Below, one piece after another: positions 57,257 through 64,000 of a stretch of 64,000 nt of DNA. Location: the NCBI GenBank assembly GCA_032358165.1, contig JAALGY010000031.1:2232001-2296000 (forward strand). The letters are read 5' to 3'. The position numbers and the translations under genes were made by a program. A model generated the notes under the pieces. It was not told the DNA's origin, did not search any database, and saw nothing but the letters and a program-made list of their open reading frames with translations. The stretch comes from Diplosphaera chodatii (lineage: Eukaryota; Chlorophyta; Trebouxiophyceae; Prasiolales; Stichococcaceae). The stretch's first letter is position 1, and every line of letters starts with the position of its first letter.

Positions 57257-60200
57257 ATGAATGTCACGGTCAGAGGGTACATCAGCCACTTCCGCGTCAA
57301 GGAGCTGCAGGCGGTGCTCGAGCAGCTGGGCCTCTCCAAGACCGGCCGCAAGGCCGAACTGGTGGCCCGCATCTTCGCCTTCTTCGGCGAGGAGCCGCCT
57401 GCTCATCCGAGGTGACGCCCGGCACCAGTATGTGCTTGATGCCGCTGCTGCCACGCTGCTTGCTGCACCGATACATGCCCGCCGTCCCAACAAAATCAGT
57501 CTGTGGGCCAGCAACCGTAACGGATGCGTCCTGATTTTGGTCAGGCATGAGACTGGGCCGCGGGAGCAGTGGCGCCTTGAAGCAGCTGAGCGAGCAATTA
57601 CTGACACATACCACATGATGATGGGGCTGCCGCCCGGCAGCCGCAGCACCAGCCCAGTCGGCGCCGCGCAGTCGGCGCCGCAGCGGCCCCAGCAGCGGGC
57701 GCCCGGCTCGCTCAGCGCAGCGCAGGCGGTCGCAGCGCAGCAGGCCGCCACCGCAGCGGCGCTCGCGCACAGCTTCAGGTGCCCTGCTCCTGCCGAGACG
57801 CCTGGGCATGATTTGCGCTGCTAACTATCAGATGCACTCTTGAAGGCTTGCAGACAGGTGCATCCAGTACTTCGCACAATGATGAGCACACTGAGTCAAT
57901 GCCGGTTCAATGTGCAGGCGAACGGCCACGCCGGTCAAAAGGGCCAATGGCGCAGCCAGCCCCTTCAGCCTCAAGCTGCACAGCGACAAGTTCACAAATG
58001 CACGCTCAACAGCCATCCGCTGTGTGTGCGGCGACAATGCTGACCGCGGCCACATGATCCAATGCGAGGTACGTCACCTGCCTGCGGCTGGCTGGATGTT
58101 TAGGCGAAGGCTCTTCCTGTGCATGTGGTTTGGACATGCTACATGCTGTCTACCGTGGTGACTGTTGCGGCTGGGACTTGCAAGTGACAGTGTCAAAAGC
58201 AGTCGTCCCGCGCAACAGCAAGGCGCCTGTGGACATGCATGCGACATCCTGCAGGGTGACAAGTGCGGGGTGTGGCAGCACAGCTTGTGCGTGGGTGTGG
58301 ACACGCAGCAGCCGCCAGACCACTTCTTCTGCGAGTGGTGTCGCGTCAGCCTGGCGGACCCCTTCTGGGAGCCGCAACAGCGGGCCTTCTTCCCCGCTGC
58401 CGCATTGCGCTCCGTCAAGGGGCAGCCGCCGGCATACCTGACGCCCGGCGAACAGGTGCGGCTCGGAATATATTGCTTGACAGCACGAGAGGAGGAGCAC
58501 GGACACGGTCCAGATTGCAACCACCATGCATCGTTCTGTGGCCACTGCACACCGCTTGCAAACCACAGCAGTACAGCATTGCACGCTTTCATTGGAGGCA
58601 GGACCTGGATTAGCATTGGCATCGGTTTCTGCTGGTTCCTGCATGCTTGGGCATTAGGCAACAGAATATCTCGGCCTGGTGTGAAGAGCCTTCAAAACAA
58701 TTTGGGCTTATATGTTGGCTGCAGCCACAGCCGTGCCAGTCTACGGACAAAGGCTTCATGGTCCAGGCGGCCGACAGCGCGGTCTTCCGCACCCAGACCG
58801 ATGTCCAGCTGCAGGCGGTGAGTGTGTAAAGTGTCACCTGGCATGCAGTGCTGTGGTGCGCCAGAAATCATGCAGTACGTGGAGCAAACAAGCATGTGGT
58901 GCTTCTGCAGGTGTGTGTGCAGCTAGGGGATGTGGTCCCATTTCGCCTGCACTGGCCGCGAGGGGTGGACCTTCGTGCAAACAACATGCAGTACCGCCCC
59001 TACGGACGCAACCCCTCGCACAAGCTGGGCAACAACGCCCGGGATGATGCTGCCAACATCGGTATGGAATGCCATGGTGAAGGTCCGATGGTTAATTAGC
59101 AACCAGTGGCAAGTTTGCTGTACAGAACAACACACATGTTCACTTCCGAATGTGGTTTGCAGGCCCAATGTGCTTCACAGGCAAGAACCGGGTCATACTC
59201 ACAGCATACGATCAGCGGCGCTATGCCTTTGGCGTGCAGCTGGCGCGGAAGCGGTCGCAGGCAGAGGTGCGCTCCCCCTTGCAGCCCACCTAGCGCCATC
59301 ATCAGGTGCAAACATGGTCATCACGATTGCAGACTCCTTAGGACTGATGCTTTCGCTGAATGCTGCATCTGGGATTCAAGTCAACCATGCTGCAGGTGCG
59401 CAACATGATGGCGCCGCCACTGGAGCTGTCTGCGGCTGTGGCAGCTGTCTGCCGTGCCGTTACAGGTGACGATCTTTTGCACATCAGATGTAGGAATGTT
59501 ATTGTGCATGCAAACTTGGAGCAGGTAATTGCGCTGAGAGTGGGTTGGCACACGAGAACTTTTCCTAGACACGCTGGCAAACGGCCCAGGACTGCGAACT
59601 AAAACTGAAGTAGCAACATTTCTATTACAGGCAAGGACGGAGGAGATGGGAAGGCCGGCAGCGACAGCGATGACTTCGTGGCGACCTCTATGATCATCTC
59701 ACTGCGCTGCCCACTGTCTGGCTCCCGCATCGTCACCCCTGCACGGTACAATGTGCATGGCAACACAAACCCTGTGTTTGTGTGATCAACGCATCCATTG
59801 TCATATCTTGCTGAGCAAGGGTGACAAAGGACCAAGCGTGTCAAATGCACAGAGCAGGCACTTGTTGTCACATGTTGTAGGTTTGTAGGGGTGCCGGGCC
59901 TCGGGTGCTTCGACCTGGACACCTACCTGACGATGGCGGAGCGGAGCCGCAAGTGGCAGTGCCCGCACTCCATGCGCAACATGTCCATCCGGGAGCTGCA
60001 CATCGACACCTACGTCAGCAGGCTGCTGCCCTTCTTCCAGGTGGCATACCACACCCAGGCTCCCATCTGGTGCCCTACAATGTCAGCATGTTGTGTTGTG
60101 GACAACACATTGCGGCCATCCACTGCAGCAAGCTCTGCAGAGCCTGCGTGCTGTGGCTGGCACAAAGTGCCGATTGCCAAACATGACCAGCCCCTGTGTC

Positions 60201-62660
60201 ACCTGTTGCAGTCGGAGCCGGAGGTGATGGAGGTGGAGGTGGATGACAAGGGGCGGTGGCGGCGGGTGGGCGCCGGCGATGACGCCTGGACCGACATCAC
60301 GGCGGACCCTGCAACCGTGCCCGCGCCCGTCCCCGTGAAGCAGAACACCAGCGCAGCCATCCAGGTGTGGTTCAGTGCGTCAACACCATGTCACGCGCTT
60401 GAGCTCCTGGTGCGCCATTCGACGCCTGCCAGGGTGGCCCCTGGCTGCAGTGCATCTGCACATACTGCCCACACATTATGCGAGTTCTGCACGAAGTTCT
60501 GAGCCGCAGCTGGCTGGCCACATGTCCAGGCGGAGGCACTGAGCAGCGACAGCGAGGAGGAGAGCGAGGGCGCCGAGTTGCGGGCTGCCGCCACTGCCTA
60601 CAAGGCCACCGCCAAGCGGTGCGTCCCCCCGCCCATCTTGACGTGTACCGTGCTGTTCTCAGATTCGTGGGGTGTGCTGCAGGCAACTTGTACCCTGCCG
60701 AGCCGCATTTCCATGCGTGTGACATGCTGTGGAGTGTAAACATCTTGCGGATCTAAAGTTCCACGTGTGTCGCTGGTCGCGCCACAGGAAGCGGGAGGAG
60801 CCGGATGGACCTCACGACGAGGTCATCGTGCTGTCCAGCGACTCAGACGAGGAGACATCCCGCCCAGCGCAGCGTCACCAGGTGACTCGCAGCTACTTAT
60901 CGACGTTCGCAAATGTCAGTTGATGATCACATCTCTGTTGAGGCCATGCTAGCAACAAAACTGGATCCAGAAGGCACACCTGGGTGAATACAGGGCTGTA
61001 TCGGTGCTTTGCAGACCGCACCGCCGGGGGCACAGCAGCAGGCCGCTCAGGAGAACCTGCTGCGCATCCGGCTGCCACAGCAGCGAGACCAGCAGCCGCT
61101 GCGGGCCCCGCAGCAGGTGGGCTGCGCAGCAGTGGCCTTGAGCAGCATGCTGATGTTGTATCGCTGATGCGTAGTTAAACGGCTGCAGTTTGATTTGCGT
61201 GTAGGCTTCCCTGTAGCCCACTGTGGCCTTTTCCACATCTTGCTGCATCTGTTGTTGTGCAGCGCACTCCGCAGTCGGTGCCAAGGCAGGCGACCATGGC
61301 GCAGGCCTTCAGCCGCGCAGCTGGGCACGAGCAGCACCAGGTAAACGCGGAGCTGCGTCCGCAGGTGACGACGCCGTCGTACCAGACTGGGTGGCAGGCC
61401 CCGCAGCAGCAGTCTTGCCCCAATGGGCGCCTGGCCGCCAACATGCCCCGCTCAGACAGCGCTACCAGCCGGCCGTTGCAGGTGGCCACCGGACTCACGT
61501 GCAAAACTGTCATAAACCAAGTATCTCACAACTCCAGTGTCACGGTGTCTGAGATGTTTCTGAGACGCCCACACGCTTCTTTGCAGGTGTCACAGCCGCC
61601 CCGGCCGCCTTCCGCTGCCTCGATGTCGTCAGCGCCGGCGCGGCAGCCGCAGCCGCAGGTGCAGCGTCCCCACTATGCGCGCCCCCCGCCAGTGTCCTTG
61701 CCGCCCACAAGTGCACCGCAGCGGCTCATGCCGCAGATCCCTGCACCCGCTGGCCCCCCGCGCCCCGCCCCGGCATCATACCCCAGCTACCAATCGCAGC
61801 AGCAGCCACCGCAAGGGCGATACCCGCCTCCACTGCAGCGTCAGCAGCCCCCGCAGCATTATCCCCAGCAGCACGCAAGCTCGTGGCAGGCGCCGGGACC
61901 CGGGTCTGGGCCGCGCCCACCGCCTGCCTCTGCCCCAGCCACATGGGTGCCTCAGCAGCCCCAGCCCCAGCAACAGCAACAGCAACAGCAGGTATATCAG
62001 CCGTTTGCGCCTGCGCGAGCGTCGAGCAGTCAGCCGCCACGAACTGATTGGGCAGCGCAGTTGGCGGTCCCCTCAGCTGCAGCGTCGGCAGCGGTGGCAG
62101 CTCAACCAGCCGCCCCAGTGTCACAGCCGGCTGGTAGCTGGAGGCCCAGCCCGGCGACTGCGACTTCACTACCGTCTACTGCTGCCGCCGTGCCTGCAAC
62201 TGGCAGCACGGTGCCCGCGAGCATGGGTCCCGCCACCTCTGCTGTGCCGACGCAACTCCAGCAGCAGCAGGGGCCGCCGCCGCCGCAGCAGCAGCCGGCA
62301 CCACAGCCGCCCTCAGCGCACGTGTGGGGCACGCCAGAGCCGGCTCAGCCGCCGCTGCCACCGCAGCCGCCGCCACCGCCGCCTGAGCAGCAGGCAGTGA
62401 TGGCGCAGCAGTCGCAGCAGCACGCTGGGTACAGCTCTGGCCTGCCCCCACTGCCTTCGTCACAGCCGCCGCCGCCGCCGCCACTTTCGCAGCCATCGTC
62501 ACAGCAGCAGCAGCTGCAGTCACAGCCGCAGCCCCTCAGGCAGTCGGGGACGTCGGTGCAGATGACGCCCGAGGAGTTTGCAGCAGAGGCTCAGTTGGCT
62601 CTGCTGGATGATAGCATGTTCGAAGATTTTTTTGCTGATCCAGAGCTCAGCATTTGCTGA
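57257..62660 (+). CDS. SIZ1: SIZ1/PIAS-type SUMO E3 ligase homologue with degenerate SP-RING and long Q/P-rich tail
   Basis: Plant SIZ1 architecture. SAP domain: YISHFRVKELQAVLEQLGLS, KTGRKAELVARIFAFF. PHD finger with all eight ligands: RCVCG, MIQCE, GDKCGVWQHSLC, FFCEWCRVSLADPFW, close to Arabidopsis SIZ1. PINIT region: DKGFMVQAADSAVF, VVPFRLHWPRGVDLRANNMQ, ILTAYDQRRYAFGVQLARKR. SP-RING: ISLRCPLSGSRIVTPARF, VGVPGLGCFDLDTYLTMAER, SRKWQCPHSMRNMSI. Compared with the consensus C-x-H-L-x-CFDL...WxCPxC, the first Cys is Val (59891-59893), the His is Gly (59897-59899) and the last Cys is Ser (59969-59971). SUMO-interaction motifs follow (EALSSDSEEES; EVIVLSSDSDEE). The C-terminal part (61020-62660) is about 500 residues of Gln/Pro-rich sequence ending LLDDSMFEDFFADPELSIC. 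About 15 exons. Start at ATG 57257 mirrors the plant N-terminus; ATG 57212 is possible. Confidence 0.92.
61968..61991 (+). repeat. CAA/CAG repeat encoding polyglutamine
   Basis: Eight consecutive Gln codons (alternating CAG and CAA, last two CAG) at the end of an exon-internal Pro/Gln run in the SIZ1-like tail. It is one of several short Gln runs between 61200 and 62530 and a candidate length-variable site. Confidence 0.9.
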
Positions 62661-63729
62661 TGACGGACGCCAGAACCGGACTACAGGCACAGTCTGGGAC
62701 TACTGTGCCTGTGTCCCAGATAGCCTATCGCCCAGCTCGTTCTTGGACTGTCGCTGAATTGTCGTGTTGTAGCCGTCGTGAGCAGTTTCTTGAATTGTGG
62801 CCGACTGGAGCTAGGTTGCAGAGTGTACCGTATGCTGGGGTGTGACGCCTGCAATGGCGAGCACATGCGCCCATCACTAGATGTAGGAGTGCAACTCTGA
62901 GGTTGTGGTGGAACCCGATCAGCAAGCGGGGCCGTGGCATTGGGTCGATGTAACCAACGCAGCGAGATATCTTACATGGACATAGCTGAAATCAGCACCC
63001 AAGCCACTGTCAGTGGTGACCATCAGCCAGTGCGGGATGACATCATCCACAGCGATTTCTGACATGCACAGCCTGCACTTCCCATCTTCGCACTGTTTCG
63101 TGGCTGCACCACCCCGCTCAGATCGTGCCAAGCTTAGGAGACGACAGCCCACATTGACGTGAAGAGCGCCCTGCCAAGCCTGCACACGCAGTGCTGTGCT
63201 CTCAGTCGGTTGGGGAGCCCTACATCGGGGTCGACTTTGTCAGCTGTCCACCGCGGGATCCGATCATCCGCGCGGGGTAGCAGATGCAACGCAGCGTCAG
63301 TAGGTCGACGGTGTGATGCGGCGTCGCAATGCGTGGGCATCAGCAGGGGGGTCTGAGCTTTGGGAGCAGTGATTGACGTCTCTCGTACAGTGCTCAGACC
63401 GGCTTCCAGATGAGCGCGGGGCACATGCAGCATGATGTTCTGAAAGAGCTTCATGCTGCGTCGCTATCAAGGCGCGTCTTCGCGGATGAGACTGCTTGTA
63501 TCGCTCGTTGGGCTGCATGCATGACATGCCATTGACCTTGGCGCGTGAGCCCGCGGTCCCGCAGCCTGCCTGAACACATGTCACCTGGCACGCTATACAG
63601 CCCGATGCTCGTCAAGGTCTCACATTAGGTCGTCCGTACCGTTTGCATGAGTGCTTTTCTATCACCCAGCATGCACATCTGTCGAGGTTGGGGGGCAGGC
63701 TCTGAGATCTGCTGTCTTTTGGCCCGCAG
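62661..63729. other. Region after the SIZ1-like gene with no assignable gene
   Basis: About 1.07 kb. The first part is SIZ1-like 3' UTR. On the minus strand, frames at 63454-63134 and 63185-62919 include a Cys-rich stretch (KQCEDGKCRLCMSEIAVDDV) and RIPRWTADKVDPDVGLPNRL, which might be exons of an unknown minus-strand gene, but splice borders and family resemblance are lacking. Confidence 0.35.
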
Positions 63730-63867
63730 GCGACTGCATGCATGGTCCAGAGACAGGCTGCTGCGCACCATATTCCTGTGCCAGCTCCTCTTCTTCAGCG
63801 CACTGGTGGCTTTCGCCTGGAAGCTTGGCAGCCACCGCTATGCAGGCCCAGCGGGCCCAATCCACAG
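63730..63867 (+). CDS. Possible internal exon of a membrane protein (partial, right edge)
   Basis: A pyrimidine-rich acceptor (CTTTTGGCCCGCAG) precedes a frame of 45 codons: basic RRLHAWSRDRLLR, then one membrane-helix-like stretch TIFLCQLLFFSALVAFAWKL, then GSHRYAGPAGPIHR and a CAG/GTGCAT donor. Incoming and outgoing phases agree. The positive-inside pattern fits a membrane segment entering from the cytosol. No neighbouring exon could be tied to it within the window, and no family is recognised, so this is a weak call. Confidence 0.33.
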
Positions 63868-64000
63868 GTGCATGGTCATGTGTGTGGTATACTGATGGGT
63901 GTGCACGTCGGGATCTAAGCACGGCCCGCCTCTCCTGTTGTGCTGCGCGGCGTGTCGGTGCATCCACGATCCACCGTGCACACCGCTGGGTGCTTGTCAC

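Noticed and set aside
62919..63454. Possible minus-strand zinc-binding protein (CEDGKCRLC)
   Set aside because: Only two CxxC-like elements, no usable splice borders, and flanking frames lack conservation-like composition.

Overview
This window is nuclear DNA from a photosynthetic eukaryote, most likely a green alga of the trebouxiophyte/core chlorophyte type. The coding exons are GC-rich and broken by many short introns (donors mostly GTGAGC, GTGCGC or GTGGGT; acceptors mostly TGCAG). The proteins are eukaryotic: histone H2B, exosome, spliceosome, Golgi and SUMO factors. One gene encodes a small protein with a two-part chloroplast-to-lumen leader, and another a plant-type SIZ1 ligase. I see no operon, phage, transposon, CRISPR array, tRNA or rRNA.

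Layout, left to right: mitochondrial ribosomal protein bL36 (-); DOT1-like SAM methyltransferase with an Ala-rich tail (-); VPS62-family protein (+); Cys/Pro-rich secreted wall-type protein (-); exosome subunit RRP4 (-); tafazzin-type acyltransferase (-) head to head with PYROXD1-type oxidoreductase (+); an 11.9 kb four-domain voltage-gated cation channel (-); splicing factor SF3B6/p14 (-) head to head with dymeclin (+); a PsbTn-like thylakoid lumen peptide (+) tail to tail with histone H2B (-); H2B head to head with mitochondrial uS5 (+); an NNF1-like kinetochore protein (-) head to head with COG3 (+); an intronless type I membrane protein (+); a CUE-DUF1771-Smr protein (+); a small coiled-coil protein (-); a SIZ1/PIAS-type SUMO ligase (+); and a weakly supported membrane exon at the right edge.

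The genes form no pathway cluster. Recurring themes are mitochondrial translation and membranes (bL36m, uS5m, tafazzin), RNA processing (RRP4, SF3B6, CUE-Smr) and Golgi traffic (dymeclin, COG3), but I treat the adjacency as chance apart from shared divergent promoters. Genes are close together, with intergenic gaps of 0.2 to 0.8 kb.

The most unusual signals are the SIZ1-like protein, whose SP-RING has lost three of its four expected zinc ligands but which carries a long Q/P-rich tail ending in an acidic-hydrophobic peptide, and the calcium-channel-like protein, whose four filter positions read E/Q/D/E. Gene spans below run from the chosen start codon to the stop and include introns. Exon joins were made by eye from reading frame, splice consensus and remembered family features.
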